Counted from the first letter of the stretch, positions 7,457 to 15,762 are shown. The stretch is DNA of 51,591 nucleotides from UPXZ01 sp964634605 (GCA_964634605.1 CAZWLJ010000022.1:1-51591), one strand, 5' to 3'. The notes: generated by a model not told the origin, from the letters alone. Translations and numbers: made by a program.

Positions 7457-8569
7457 TTAAATATGCATAACCAGCAGAGGAGTTTCCGTATTAAAAAGCA
7501 GTTTTGTGGCAATTCCCTGGTTGAAGAAACGGGAAAAAAGGCTTCTTTTTCGGGTGTTGAGGGCTACCAAATCAATTTTCGATGCTTCGAGAAAAGGCTG
7601 AATCTGCTCCAGATTTTTTTCTTTGTCGAGCAAAGCATATTCTGTTTTCAGATTGGGATAATGGTTGGCAAAATACTCCTTAATACCTGCAAGCATAACT
7701 TCATCCCATGATTCTTTCTTTTCGGTTGTATGTATGAATACGATTTCAAGCGAATCTCTTCTCAGAAAAGAAATAGCTGTGTCGATGGCAATCAGGTCTT
7801 TCTGATCAAAATTTGTAAGAAACGCAACCCGCCTGATATTTTCGGGTAAAAGACGCAAATCCATCGAAATTGCCAGTACAGGCGATTTACAGGCTTCAAG
7901 CACTTCGGATGTTACGCTTCCTATCAGATTTTCATCTTTCTGGAATCTGGTGCGGGTTCCCATCACAACCAGCGATGGCGACTCCTTTTTGCAGTAAGCC
8001 AGAATTTCTTCTTCGGGTACACCTTCTCTGAGTTCAAAACTGAATTTTATCTTTGGAATTTCACCTGTATCAATCCACCGGTTCACAAGATTGGTAAGAT
8101 TTTCGACATCGGCATTATTTGTTCGTACAATTCTGCGGAGCATTTCGGTATCAGCCAGGCTGTAGGTGTTTATTTCGGTATTGTACGATGACGAGATGGT
8201 ATAAGCAGGTGCCAGATAAGTATGCAGAAAAACCACATCAGCATTAATTTTCCGGGCAAAATGAAATCCGTATTTACAGATTTCATTTATCTGATCGGTA
8301 AGTTCAATCGGGATAAGGATATTTCTTCCCTTGGGCGGTTCGTTTTTTCGGGCTTCTTCTTCCCAGGCTTTTTCCATATCTTCCACAATACTCAAAGCCT
8401 GAGGCAGGTCATCTTCCTTAATCCTTACGCGCACTCCCACAGCCATTTCAGGATGCTCCAGATTCAGATTATGAATCATCGTTTCAATACCATTCTGCTC
8501 AAGTACTGCTTTTATCATCTGAGCCCGCTGATAGGTTCTTATAGCCAGTGTTACCCAATTATTACTCAT
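7457..8569 (-). CDS. Tandem universal stress protein with N-terminal DUF2007-like domain
   Basis: A 370-residue cytoplasmic protein. Residues ~1-70 (VTLAIRTYQRAQMIKAVLEQ, then VRVRIKEDDLPQALSIVED) resemble a DUF2007-type domain, also found alone at 48979-49266. Residues ~82-220 form one UspA domain (NILIPIELTD at its start, SLVVMGTR near its end) and ~225-370 a second (RRVAFLTNFDQKD to TETPLLVMHI). In the first domain VVMGTRTRFQKDENLIGSVTSEV resembles the GxxGx9GS nucleotide-binding pattern only partly, so ATP binding is unsure. It is a single-gene unit. Role inferred from the family: a stress or energy-state responder. Confidence 0.85.
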   Translation of the reverse strand: MSNNWVTLAIRTYQRAQMIKAVLEQNGIETMIHNLNLEHPEMAVGVRVRIKEDDLPQALSIVEDMEKAWEEEARKNEPPKGRNILIPIELTDQINEICKYGFHFARKINADVVFLHTYLAPAYTISSSYNTEINTYSLADTEMLRRIVRTNNADVENLTNLVNRWIDTGEIPKIKFSFELREGVPEEEILAYCKKESPSLVVMGTRTRFQKDENLIGSVTSEVLEACKSPVLAISMDLRLLPENIRRVAFLTNFDQKDLIAIDTAISFLRRDSLEIVFIHTTEKKESWDEVMLAGIKEYFANHYPNLKTEYALLDKEKNLEQIQPFLEASKIDLVALNTRKRSLFSRFFNQGIATKLLFNTETPLLVMHI

Positions 8570-8662
8570 ACTCGTTTGAATTAAGTTTTTACCAATGCAA
8601 TTCCGATCTGTAAAAATAACAATTATAACTGAAAGTTGGATTTAAATTTTCATTAAAAACAT

Positions 8663-8670
8663 TATATTTG
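8663..8670 (+). promoter_or_regulatory. -7 promoter element
   Basis: TATATTTG (TAnnTTTG) followed by CA, 43 nt before the start at 8714. The nearest TTG is at 8636-8638, 24 nt away, longer than the usual 19-20 nt spacing. Confidence 0.45.
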
Positions 8671-8713
8671 CATTCTGTATTTCTGATAATAAAATTCATT
8701 AAATGAAATTGAT

Positions 8714-9127
8714 ATGAAAAAAGCAATTTGGATTTTTATTCTGGTTGTTCTGGCAGGGCTCGCCGGTTTTATTTATTACAAGTATTTCTTTCCGTTTGGC
8801 GAAGGAGTGAAAGCCGGAGAATTAAACTACATGGTGCGTAAAGGCGTAATTTTTAAAACCTATGAAGGCAAACTGATTCAATCAGGCTTTCGTTCGGCGG
8901 GTAAAACTCCCGGAACCGCCATACAATCATACGAATTCGAATTTTCGGTTAAAGAAAAAAGCATTGCCGAAAAACTGATGCTCAGTGGAGGCAAAGACAT
9001 GGAACTGCGTTACATCGAATATAAGGGTACACTCCCCTGGCGTGGTTTCAGCAAGTACATTGTTACCGAGATTGTAGCAATAGAAGACAAAAAACCCGAT
9101 TCGACAGCAATCCTGCCTGACAATTAA
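8714..9127 (+). CDS. Small membrane-anchored protein, 137 aa
   Basis: One N-terminal transmembrane segment (residues ~4-24, IWIFILVVLAGLAGFIYY) followed by a soluble domain of about 110 residues. The soluble part contains GELNYMVRKGVIFKTYEGKL and ELRYIEYKGTLPWRGFSKY, a pattern I recall from a conserved Bacteroidota family sometimes mis-annotated as 6-phosphogluconate dehydrogenase; no such enzyme domain is present. It probably lies in the inner membrane with the domain in the periplasm. It is preceded by a -7 promoter motif and stands alone before galK. Function unknown. Confidence 0.72.
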   Translation: MKKAIWIFILVVLAGLAGFIYYKYFFPFGEGVKAGELNYMVRKGVIFKTYEGKLIQSGFRSAGKTPGTAIQSYEFEFSVKEKSIAEKLMLSGGKDMELRYIEYKGTLPWRGFSKYIVTEIVAIEDKKPDSTAILPDN

Positions 9128-9175
9128 TTAACAATTGATTTTCTATTGTTAACAAAAATTTCTACTATTTTACCA

Positions 9176-9201
9176 TACATTTGCATGAGGGTAAAATACC
9201 C
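9176..9201 (+). promoter_or_regulatory. Promoter -7 box and small palindrome ahead of galK
   Basis: TACATTTG (9176-9183) fits TAnnTTTG, with the start point expected near 9190. A small hairpin GGGTA-AAA-TACCC (9189-9201) lies at that point and could be an operator or the 5' end of the transcript. A second inverted repeat TTAACAA/TTGTTAA (9128-9134/9146-9152) lies just upstream. Confidence 0.45.
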
Positions 9202-9249
9202 TTTTGATTGCCGTAAATTGAATTATTCATTTTTTAAATTTAATACAAT

Positions 9250-10413
9250 ATGGAAGTTTCTGAATTAAAAAACGCTTTTAAAGAGGCTTACGGGAAAGAT
9301 GCTGAAGCCGTATATTTTTCACCCGGACGGGTAAATCTGATTGGAGAACATACGGATTACAATGGTGGATTTGTATTCCCCTGTGCGCTAAGCTTCGGAA
9401 CATATTTACTGCTGCGCAAAAACGGCGAAAAATTCGTTCAATTCCGGTCGCTCAATTTACCCGAAGTGGTAAAAATTTCTTTAGACAACCTCACCGAACG
9501 ACTCGAAAACAATTCGTGGGTTAATTATCCGCTCGGAGTTTTTGCTCAATACCTAAAACGTGGCTACAAAATCGATGAAGGTTTTGATGTAATGATCTGG
9601 GGTAATGTGCCGAATGGCGCCGGACTTTCATCGTCTGCCGCATTGGAAGTGGTTACTGCATTTGCCCTTAATGACCAGCTTGGCACCTCCCTGAGTCGTG
9701 CAGAACTGGCTAAAATCGGTCAAAAAGCCGAACATGAATTTGCATTGGTCAATTGCGGAATCATGGATCAGTTTGCCAGTGCCCACGGCGAAAAAGACCA
9801 TGCTATTTTCCTGAATTGCGATACACTGGATTATGAACTTGTTCCCGTAAAACTTGAAGGCGTAAAAGTTGTCATTTCCAATACACACAGCCCTCACAAA
9901 TTAGACTCAGGTGCTTACAATTCTCGCGTTGCCCAGTGCCAGCTGGCTGTAAAACAAATCAACGAAGTTCGCCCGATAAAATACCTGGCTGAACTGACCG
10001 AAGAGGAATTCAAAAAAGTGGAACACGCCATAACCGACGAGGTGGCTCACAAACGCGCACGCCACGTGGTAGGTGAAGTGCAACGCACTACCGACGCCGT
10101 AAAAGCGCTCAAAGCCGGTGAACTGGAATTGTTTGGCCAGCTGATGAATGCTTCGCACGTTTCGCTGCGCGACGATTATGAAGTAACCGGGCCCGAACTG
10201 GATGCCATGGCTGAAGCTGCCTGGAAAATCGATGGAGTTATCGGTTCACGCATGACCGGCGGCGGATTTGGTGGTTGCACTGTTTCGCTCGTGAAAGATG
10301 AAGCAATCGACGTGTTTATCGAAAAAGTAGGCGCAGAATACGAAGCTAAAATCGGCATCAAACCCGATTTCTATATTGCCGAAATTGGCGACGGAGCAAA
10401 AAGAGTGGAATAA
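9250..10413 (+). CDS. galK: Galactokinase
   Basis: Phosphorylates galactose to galactose 1-phosphate with ATP (Leloir pathway, cytoplasm). A 387-residue GHMP kinase with all family motifs: GRVNLIGEHTDYNGGFVFP (galactokinase signature, sugar binding), VPNGAGLSSSAALEVV (GHMP phosphate loop), MDQFASAHG with the catalytic Asp region, and GSRMTGGGFGGCTVSLV (C-terminal glycine motif). ATG 9250 is the natural start. It is followed 109 nt downstream by galM with a GC-rich palindrome between them, suggesting a two-gene galactose operon. No galT, galE or transporter is in the window. Confidence 0.96.
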   Translation: MEVSELKNAFKEAYGKDAEAVYFSPGRVNLIGEHTDYNGGFVFPCALSFGTYLLLRKNGEKFVQFRSLNLPEVVKISLDNLTERLENNSWVNYPLGVFAQYLKRGYKIDEGFDVMIWGNVPNGAGLSSSAALEVVTAFALNDQLGTSLSRAELAKIGQKAEHEFALVNCGIMDQFASAHGEKDHAIFLNCDTLDYELVPVKLEGVKVVISNTHSPHKLDSGAYNSRVAQCQLAVKQINEVRPIKYLAELTEEEFKKVEHAITDEVAHKRARHVVGEVQRTTDAVKALKAGELELFGQLMNASHVSLRDDYEVTGPELDAMAEAAWKIDGVIGSRMTGGGFGGCTVSLVKDEAIDVFIEKVGAEYEAKIGIKPDFYIAEIGDGAKRVE

Positions 10414-10480
10414 AACTGCCACCCACCCCGCAAAAAAGTGGGAAATTATAAAAGAAATTTGAATGTTTTACTAAATTTAC

Positions 10481-10515
10481 AGCCCTGTCCCCCTTTTTTA
10501 GGGGGTTAGGGGGCT
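10481..10515. repeat. Nested GC-rich palindrome between galK and galM
   Basis: AGCCC (10481-10485) and CCCCC (10489-10493) pair with GGGGG (10501-10505) and GGGCT (10511-10515), giving an asymmetric two-step hairpin ending 7 nt before the galM ATG. The G-runs stand out in an otherwise AT-rich gap. The motif resembles dispersed G-rich palindromes that I recall from intergenic regions of Bacteroidota genomes. Confidence 0.6.
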
Positions 10516-10522
10516 TACCATT

Positions 10523-11521
10523 ATGATTACATTACATACTTTAAAAAACAACCGTGGCATGTCTGCCGAGATATGCAACTACGGAGCACGTGTCACCAAA
10601 CTGAACGTTCCCGATAAAAACGGCGTAACGGCAGATGTTGTGCTGAGTTTCGATACACTGGATGAAATCATCACCAAAGAAACTTACTTCAACTCAACAT
10701 GCGGACGATTTGCCAACCGGATAAAGGATGCAAAATTTACACTCGAAGGAAAAGAATACAAACTGGCAGTGAACAACGGGCCAAATTCACTTCACGGAGG
10801 CAAAGAAGGATTCAACATGAAAGTTTGGGACGTGAAATCGGTATCCGAAAGTGAATTAATCCTTCACTACCTTTCACCTGACGGTGAGGAAGGTTATCCG
10901 GGCAATCTGGACATCACACTTACCTATCAGCTGACAGACAACAACGAACTGAAAATACATTACGAGGCAATCACCGACAAGACAACGGTTATCGGACTGA
11001 CCAATCACTCCTATTTCAATCTGAAAGGAGCTGGCGAAGGTTTGATTCACGATCATTTCCTGCAGCTGAATGCCGACTTTCACACAGCCCTGGATGAGTA
11101 CACATGTCCTACGGGTGAAGTGCTGAAAGTTGACAATTCGCCCTACGATTTTCGTGAGCCGGTACTTCTTGCCAAAAGAATTGACAATCCGGTGTATGCT
11201 CCCAACCGGGGATTGGACGACAACTGGGTAATCCGCAGAAATCAACCGGGCGAACTGGCTCTTGCCGGTTATATTTACGAGCCACTAAGCGGAAGAAAAA
11301 TGGAAGTAATCACCACGCAGCCCGGAGTACAGGTTTATACAGCAAACTGGGTAGACAAACAAACTGCTAAATACGGTAAAGAATACAATGCGCAAGGAGC
11401 GATCTGCCTCGAAACTCAGGGATTCCCCGCATCACCAAACTTTGCCCATTTTCCATCTGCAGTTTTGCATGCAGGAGATAAATACGACGAATGGTGTATT
11501 TACAAATTCTCTGCTGAATAA
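10523..11521 (+). CDS. galM: Aldose 1-epimerase (mutarotase)
   Basis: Interconverts alpha and beta anomers of aldoses such as galactose so that galactokinase gets its alpha substrate. 332 residues, typical for the family. Visible motifs: TCGRFANRI, NGPNSLHGG (substrate His), LTNHSYFNL (catalytic His) and CLETQGFPASPN (catalytic Glu). No signal peptide, so it is cytoplasmic, unlike some exported Bacteroidota paralogues. It is downstream of galK in the same direction. Translation may be affected by the G-rich palindrome immediately before the start. A strong terminator follows. Confidence 0.93.
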   Translation: MITLHTLKNNRGMSAEICNYGARVTKLNVPDKNGVTADVVLSFDTLDEIITKETYFNSTCGRFANRIKDAKFTLEGKEYKLAVNNGPNSLHGGKEGFNMKVWDVKSVSESELILHYLSPDGEEGYPGNLDITLTYQLTDNNELKIHYEAITDKTTVIGLTNHSYFNLKGAGEGLIHDHFLQLNADFHTALDEYTCPTGEVLKVDNSPYDFREPVLLAKRIDNPVYAPNRGLDDNWVIRRNQPGELALAGYIYEPLSGRKMEVITTQPGVQVYTANWVDKQTAKYGKEYNAQGAICLETQGFPASPNFAHFPSAVLHAGDKYDEWCIYKFSAE

Positions 11522-11550
11522 GAAATATTTTGTTTTGTTTTAATTACCGA

Positions 11551-11586
11551 AACGACTTTACATCAATACCTGTAAAGTCGTTTTTT
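11551..11586 (+). terminator. Intrinsic terminator of the galK-galM unit
   Basis: 12-bp stem AACGACTTTACA / TGTAAAGTCGTT (11551-11562/11571-11582), 8-nt loop, then a run of T to 11586. It starts 30 nt after the galM stop. Confidence 0.88.
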
Positions 11587-11646
11587 ATTGTCCGGGTTAT
11601 GAGTTAAGCGATGTAATATGCTTTGTCCGGGTATATGTCAAAAATT

Positions 11647-12651
11647 TTAACTGAAACGTTTATCAAATTCGCAAATTTCTAAAACCGACTTCCGAATACC
11701 TGAAAAACGGAAATCGGGAAACTGTGACAGAAATTTCATGGATGAATATGATTTTCGGCTAATAGCCACCCGGGCTGACGAAGAGTCGATCAAAGGTGTA
11801 AAGCCTAACAACTTTCCCAAAAAATCCAGCACATGAGCGCTAAAAATCAAAGACTTTTTCATCCCGATGAAAGGCCGATATTTACCGTATCCATCGGCTA
11901 TATCGCTCAAAACATCCTTGTGCGACTTATTCTCACCTACCAGTATGTACCGTTCACGGCTGATTTGGCTATTCATCAGCAATATCATCGCCTTAACCAC
12001 ATCCTGAACAGAAATATAGCCTGTGACACCGTTGGTATAGAAAGGAAGTCCGGCTTTTACCCGTTTGAAAAGTTCACCACTTCCGGTCATGTATTTTGAG
12101 TACCCGATTATGACTCCGGGATTTACAATCACGGCCTTCAAACCATTGTCTATCCCTTTTATAATCTCATTTTCAGCCATTCGCTTGCTTAATCCGTAGA
12201 CGGATCATTTTTCATCCGGCCTGAACATCGACTCTTCATCTATCTCATTTTGTCCGTTTCCATCGGTTAAAGCAGCTATGGAACTTACGAAACAAATCTT
12301 TTTAACCCTGGCAGCCAAAGCTGCATCCACAATATTTTTAGTACCGTCAACGTTTACCCTTAGCATTGATTCATTGCTTTTACCCAAACTGACCATTGCC
12401 GCACAGTGATAAACGAATTCAATTCCTTCGAATGCTTTACTTAAGTTGTTGTAATCCTCCACATCGCCTTCTTTCCATATCACCCGGTTGAAAAAAGCAT
12501 CCGCATCATCACCGTAAAACGCGAAAATATTTTTCAGCGATTCCCGGTCGGATGAATGTCTTGATAATGCAGCAATACGGTTATTATGGAGAAGCAATTC
12601 CCGGATTAAATGTCCGCCAAGCATTCCTGTCGATCCTGTAACTAAAATCAT
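11647..12651 (-). pseudogene. NAD-dependent epimerase/dehydratase (extended SDR) interrupted by an in-frame TGA
   Basis: Two pieces in the same frame make one extended-SDR protein of about 334 codons. The N-terminal piece (12651-12205) has the NAD-binding GSTGMLGGHL, YHCAAMVSLG and the catalytic-Ser region CFVSSIAAL. It ends at TGA (12207-12205). Reading on in frame gives SVYGLSKR and then MAENEI from the ATG at 12180, so the catalytic Tyr and Lys (YGLSK) lie between the stop and that restart. Neither piece alone has the full active site. A single TGG-to-TGA change would explain it, since Trp is plausible here. The C-terminal piece is otherwise intact (NPGVIIGYS, GYISVQDVV), so the lesion is recent, a sequencing error, or read through. 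Standard code elsewhere argues against TGA as Trp. Confidence 0.85.
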
Positions 12652-12674
12652 TCTTCTAAAAATTGATGAAGTTT

Positions 12675-12704
12675 CAAAAATACGGAAAGAAAACCGTATT
12701 TTTG
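12675..12704. promoter_or_regulatory. Palindromic divergent promoter region
   Basis: A perfect 11-bp inverted repeat CAAAAATACGG (12675-12685) / CCGTATTTTTG (12694-12704) with an 8-nt spacer. Each outer end is a TATTTTTG -7 box (TAnnTTTG), one pointing to the minus-strand SDR gene, the other to the LOG gene at 12721. A repressor or the polymerase itself could thus treat both promoters alike. Confidence 0.6.
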
Positions 12705-12720
12705 CAAAAAATTACAAGCT

Positions 12721-13299
12721 ATGCAGAATATTTGTGTTTATTGCGCATCGAGCAGCAAAGTTGATTCAAAATATGTTGATACCGCAAAAAAGCTTGGTCA
12801 TCTGCTGGCCGAAAACGGCATGCAGTTGGTTTATGGAGGAGGCTCGGTAGGTTTAATGGGTGTTTTGGCCGACAGTGTACTCGAAAAAGGCGGTAAGGCC
12901 ATCGGGATTATACCCCGATTTATGGTAGAAGCCGAATGGCACCACGAAGGCTTAACTCAACTTATTCTGACCGATACAATGCATGAACGGAAAGAAAAAA
13001 TGGCCTCGATGAGCGACGCTGCCATTGCATTGCCGGGTGGATGCGGCACACTGGAGGAACTGCTTGAAGTAATTACCTGGAAACAACTTGGTATTTATAA
13101 GAAACCCATTATTATTGTTAATATCGACGGATACTACAATCATTTACTCGCTCAATTCCGTCAGGCTGCCGACGAACTTTTCATGCGTCCGCAGCATCTG
13201 GATATGTGGACAGTGGTTGATTCGGCAGAAAAAGTAATCGATGCAATCAGAAACAGCAAACCGGTTCAGGAAGACTTAAGGCAGTTTGCAAAAATATAA
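12721..13299 (+). CDS. LOG family protein (TIGR00730 Rossmann fold)
   Basis: 192 residues with the LOG-family nucleotide-binding and catalytic signature PGGCGTLEE and the upstream MHERKEKM segment. Members hydrolyse nucleoside 5'-monophosphates, cytokinin riboside phosphates in plants and some microbes, releasing the base and ribose 5-phosphate. The bacterial substrate is usually not established. Other family-typical parts are VYCASSS at the N-terminus, LVYGGGSVGLMG and IIVNIDGYYNHLL. The start at ATG 12721 lies only about 12 nt after the predicted transcription start of the divergent promoter. DUF4271 follows 26 nt downstream and may be co-transcribed. Confidence 0.92.
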   Translation: MQNICVYCASSSKVDSKYVDTAKKLGHLLAENGMQLVYGGGSVGLMGVLADSVLEKGGKAIGIIPRFMVEAEWHHEGLTQLILTDTMHERKEKMASMSDAAIALPGGCGTLEELLEVITWKQLGIYKKPIIIVNIDGYYNHLLAQFRQAADELFMRPQHLDMWTVVDSAEKVIDAIRNSKPVQEDLRQFAKI

Positions 13300-13325
13300 C
13301 CGGCCAACCTGATAAACAGTTAAAA

Positions 13326-14135
13326 ATGCCAGACAGCATACAAAATATTACAGATACAGTATATCAACTGAAAAACAATTCGGTGAATTTAACAGACAGC
13401 CTTCAAAAAGCTGATTCGTTGCTTCATGCCGATTCGCTGACAACTCATGCACCGGTTTTTTCGGGTTTCGAGGGTATTCTCCATCCGTCTGTACCATCTA
13501 CAGAAAACTGGGTTTTCATAGTTCTGGTTGTTCTTTTTCTACTGATGGTAATAGGTATTATACGCTCGGCTGGTGAGTTTTTGCAAAATATTAAAATATT
13601 TTTTTCCAAAAAAGAACCAATAAACATCATTCAGACCGAAACAGTGAATTTTGCACAGTTTCAGATTATTATTACCATTTTCACCATCAGTGTTTTTGCA
13701 CTCACGGTTTATGAAGTGCTTTTTTCTCCCGTTTCCATCTCCGTTTTCAAGTTCAAAACTTTTGGCCTGCTGTTCGGAATCACGGCAGGATACTACCTGC
13801 TGAAGCATATTACATTTGATATGGTAGGCAATACTTTTTTCAACAGAAAAATTACAAAAACTTACAAAAAGATGTATTTCAGCCTGTTGAATGTTCTGGC
13901 AGTTGTACTCTTCCCTGTTTTGATTCTATTTACATACCAGCCTCAAAACTGGCAGCAACCACTGATTATATCCATGGTAAGTCTGATAGTGGTATTTTAT
14001 ATATTCTTAATAATGAAGATTTTCCAAATTTTTCATTCGAAACTGTTAGATTTATTCTATATTTTTTTGTACCTTTGCACGCTCGAAATTATACCCTTTT
14101 TACTTTTGTTCAGGGCGTATAACCTGACTGTTTAA
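13326..14135 (+). CDS. DUF4271 integral membrane protein
   Basis: 269 residues. The first ~60 are polar and Ser/Asp-rich; then come about six hydrophobic segments (first ~WVFIVLVVLFLLMVIGII, last ~IPFLLLFRAYNLTV), with the loop motif YLLKHITFDMVGNTFFNRKI. This matches DUF4271, a Bacteroidota family normally encoded directly before hemD, as here. Inner-membrane location is inferred. The gap to hemD is 26 nt, and the hemD-rnpA-yidD order downstream is a conserved neighbourhood as I recall it. Function unknown. Confidence 0.85.
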   Translation: MPDSIQNITDTVYQLKNNSVNLTDSLQKADSLLHADSLTTHAPVFSGFEGILHPSVPSTENWVFIVLVVLFLLMVIGIIRSAGEFLQNIKIFFSKKEPINIIQTETVNFAQFQIIITIFTISVFALTVYEVLFSPVSISVFKFKTFGLLFGITAGYYLLKHITFDMVGNTFFNRKITKTYKKMYFSLLNVLAVVLFPVLILFTYQPQNWQQPLIISMVSLIVVFYIFLIMKIFQIFHSKLLDLFYIFLYLCTLEIIPFLLLFRAYNLTV

Positions 14136-14161
14136 TGTTTTAACTATAAAACCGTAAAGTA

Positions 14162-14920
14162 TTGAAGATCAAAAAGATTCTGGTCTCACAACCACAGCCA
14201 ACGACTGACAAGTCTCCGTATTATGACATTATCGAAAAATATAATGTCAAGATTGATTTTCGTCCTTTTATTAAGGTTGAGCCTTTATCTGCAAAGGAAT
14301 TCCGGACTCAACGCATTAATATCTTAGATCATACCGCAATAATTTTCAATGCCCGTCACGGGATTGATCATTTTTTTCATCTGTGTGAAGAACTCAGGGT
14401 AACCGTTCCTGAAACGATGAAGTATTTTTGTGTGTCCGAAACAGTGGCATTATATCTTCAAAAATACATTCAGTACCGTAAAAGAAAGATTTTTTTCAGT
14501 CAAACCGGTAAATTTGCCGACCTGGCTACCATCCTGAACAAACACACGGATGAAAAGTACCTGTACATCACTTCCGACATCCGAAACGATGAAACCATGT
14601 CTGTTCTGGAGAATGCGAAAATTGAATTCAACCAGGCTATTATGTACAGAACGGTAAGTAACCGTATTTCGGAAGAAGAACTTCATGATTACGACATGAT
14701 GGTATTTTTCAGCCCGGCCGGTATCAAGTCGCTATTGGAGAATGCACCTAACATGCAACAAGGCGAAAGATACATTGCAAGCTATGGTTCTACCACTGCT
14801 CAGGCTGTTCACGAAGCTGGTTTGAGGCTTGATCTGGAAGCTCCTTCGCCCGGAATACCATCTATGACTATGGCTCTTGACCTTTTTCTGAAAGAACTCA
14901 AGAAAAATGGTAAAAAATAA
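14162..14920 (+). CDS. hemD: Uroporphyrinogen-III synthase
   Basis: Cyclises hydroxymethylbilane to uroporphyrinogen III in tetrapyrrole synthesis. 252 residues with the two-domain HemD pattern: an N-terminal KKILVSQPQP, IIFNARHGIDHFF, CVSETVALYLQKY, and in the second half VFFSPAGIKSLLE and IASYGSTTAQAVHEAG, the conserved Ser/Gly/Thr turn of the family. The reading frame opens with TTG at 14162; there is no ATG near it that keeps the conserved N-terminus, so a TTG start is likely. HemD is poorly conserved, but the neighbourhood (DUF4271 before, rnpA and yidD after) supports the call. No other haem gene is in the window. Confidence 0.88.
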   Translation: MKIKKILVSQPQPTTDKSPYYDIIEKYNVKIDFRPFIKVEPLSAKEFRTQRINILDHTAIIFNARHGIDHFFHLCEELRVTVPETMKYFCVSETVALYLQKYIQYRKRKIFFSQTGKFADLATILNKHTDEKYLYITSDIRNDETMSVLENAKIEFNQAIMYRTVSNRISEEELHDYDMMVFFSPAGIKSLLENAPNMQQGERYIASYGSTTAQAVHEAGLRLDLEAPSPGIPSMTMALDLFLKELKKNGKK

Positions 14921-14981
14921 GATAAATACATCTTATTGAAACAATTAACATATTGATATCCCGACAGTACGGAAAATTTCG

Positions 14982-14989
14982 TACTTTTG
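14982..14989 (+). promoter_or_regulatory. -7 promoter element ahead of rnpA
   Basis: TACTTTTG fits TAnnTTTG 22 nt before the rnpA ATG. No well-spaced -33 box. Confidence 0.35.
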
Positions 14990-15011
14990 GGATATTGTTT
15001 TTATACACAAA

Positions 15012-15422
15012 ATGAACCAATTCCCGAAATCAGAACATCTGAGAGGTGAAAAAACAATAGAAAACTTGTTCAAAAACGGCAAGGTTTTCATTGCATATCC
15101 GTTTCGGGTTGTATATCTGAACGTAAACCATCCGGACGAAAAAATACCTGTACGTACGATGGTGAGCGTTTCAAAAAAGAAATTCAAAAAAGCGGTGAAC
15201 CGCAACCGGATAAAAAGACTGATGCGTGAAACTTACAGACTGAATAAAGCAGAGCTGATAGCCTTTTCTACCGATAAATCTCTTAAATTGCACGTGGCTT
15301 TTCAGTATATTGCCGATGAGATATTATGCTTTGATGAAGTGAACAACAAGATGCAAAAAGCACTTGAAAAACTAAAAAAAACAATTTCAGACGTTCAAAC
15401 AATCACGGATGAAAACAGTTAA
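15012..15422 (+). CDS. rnpA: Ribonuclease P protein component
   Basis: Protein subunit that helps RNase P RNA bind and cleave the 5' leader of pre-tRNAs. 136 residues. The family signature is clear: PVRTMVSVSKKKFKKAVNRN followed by RIKRLMRETYR (the RNR motif contacting RNA), and an N-terminal FPKSEHLRGEKTIENLF. The protein is strongly basic. It overlaps yidD by 14 nt, which implies translational coupling. The usual rpmH neighbour is absent; the hemD-rnpA-yidD order is instead the Bacteroidota arrangement. Confidence 0.95.
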   Translation: MNQFPKSEHLRGEKTIENLFKNGKVFIAYPFRVVYLNVNHPDEKIPVRTMVSVSKKKFKKAVNRNRIKRLMRETYRLNKAELIAFSTDKSLKLHVAFQYIADEILCFDEVNNKMQKALEKLKKTISDVQTITDENS

Positions 15423-15639
15423 ACAAGTTATAGAATTCATTTTTTTATTGCCGGTTTATTTTTACCGCTATTTCATTTCACCCATGACTCCTCCTTCGTG
15501 CAGATATACGCCGACATGCTCTGCTTACGCGATAGAAGCTGTAAAAAAACATGGGATTCTGAAAGGTGGCTGGCTGGCTTTAAAAAGAATTTTAAGTTGT
15601 CATCCGTGGGGAGGAAGCGGATACGACCCGGTACCTTAA
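15409..15639 (+). CDS. yidD: Membrane protein insertion efficiency factor YidD
   Basis: 76-residue member of the YidD family, which assists YidC-dependent insertion of inner-membrane proteins. The N-terminus is an amphipathic/hydrophobic helix (FIFLLPVYFYRYFISPM), followed by the family motif CRYTPTCSAYAIEAVKKHG, LKGGWLALKRILSCHPW and GGSGYDPVP. The three conserved cysteines are present. It overlaps the end of rnpA by 14 nt, so the two are translated together. No yidC gene is in the window. Confidence 0.95.
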   Translation: MKTVKQVIEFIFLLPVYFYRYFISPMTPPSCRYTPTCSAYAIEAVKKHGILKGGWLALKRILSCHPWGGSGYDPVP

Positions 15640-15762
15640 GAAATTTCACGGTGCATCAGGGTCATTATTTTTAACAAGAGAATTAATAAAAAGTATATAA
15701 AACATAACTCCTGTTTCAGGGAGTGGCGTGTGCTTGAACACCACGTTAAAAAAACAAGAAGT

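Noticed and set aside
12178..12207. TGA recoded as Trp or selenocysteine in the SDR gene
   Set aside because: TGA ends several genes here (proB-side genes aside, e.g. at 2092-2094, 6348-6350, 16441-16443, 20707-20709), Trp uses TGG, and no selenocysteine-insertion stem or cysteine homologue position is evident. A mutation is simpler.
15640..15762. Possible preQ1 riboswitch before the YhhQ-type transporter
   Set aside because: There are hairpins (ACTCC/GGAGT and GTG/CAC pairs) and an A-rich tail, but the sequence does not fit the preQ1-I pattern of a GGTTC-type stem with an AAAAAACTA tail, nor types II/III as I know them. A covariance search would be needed.
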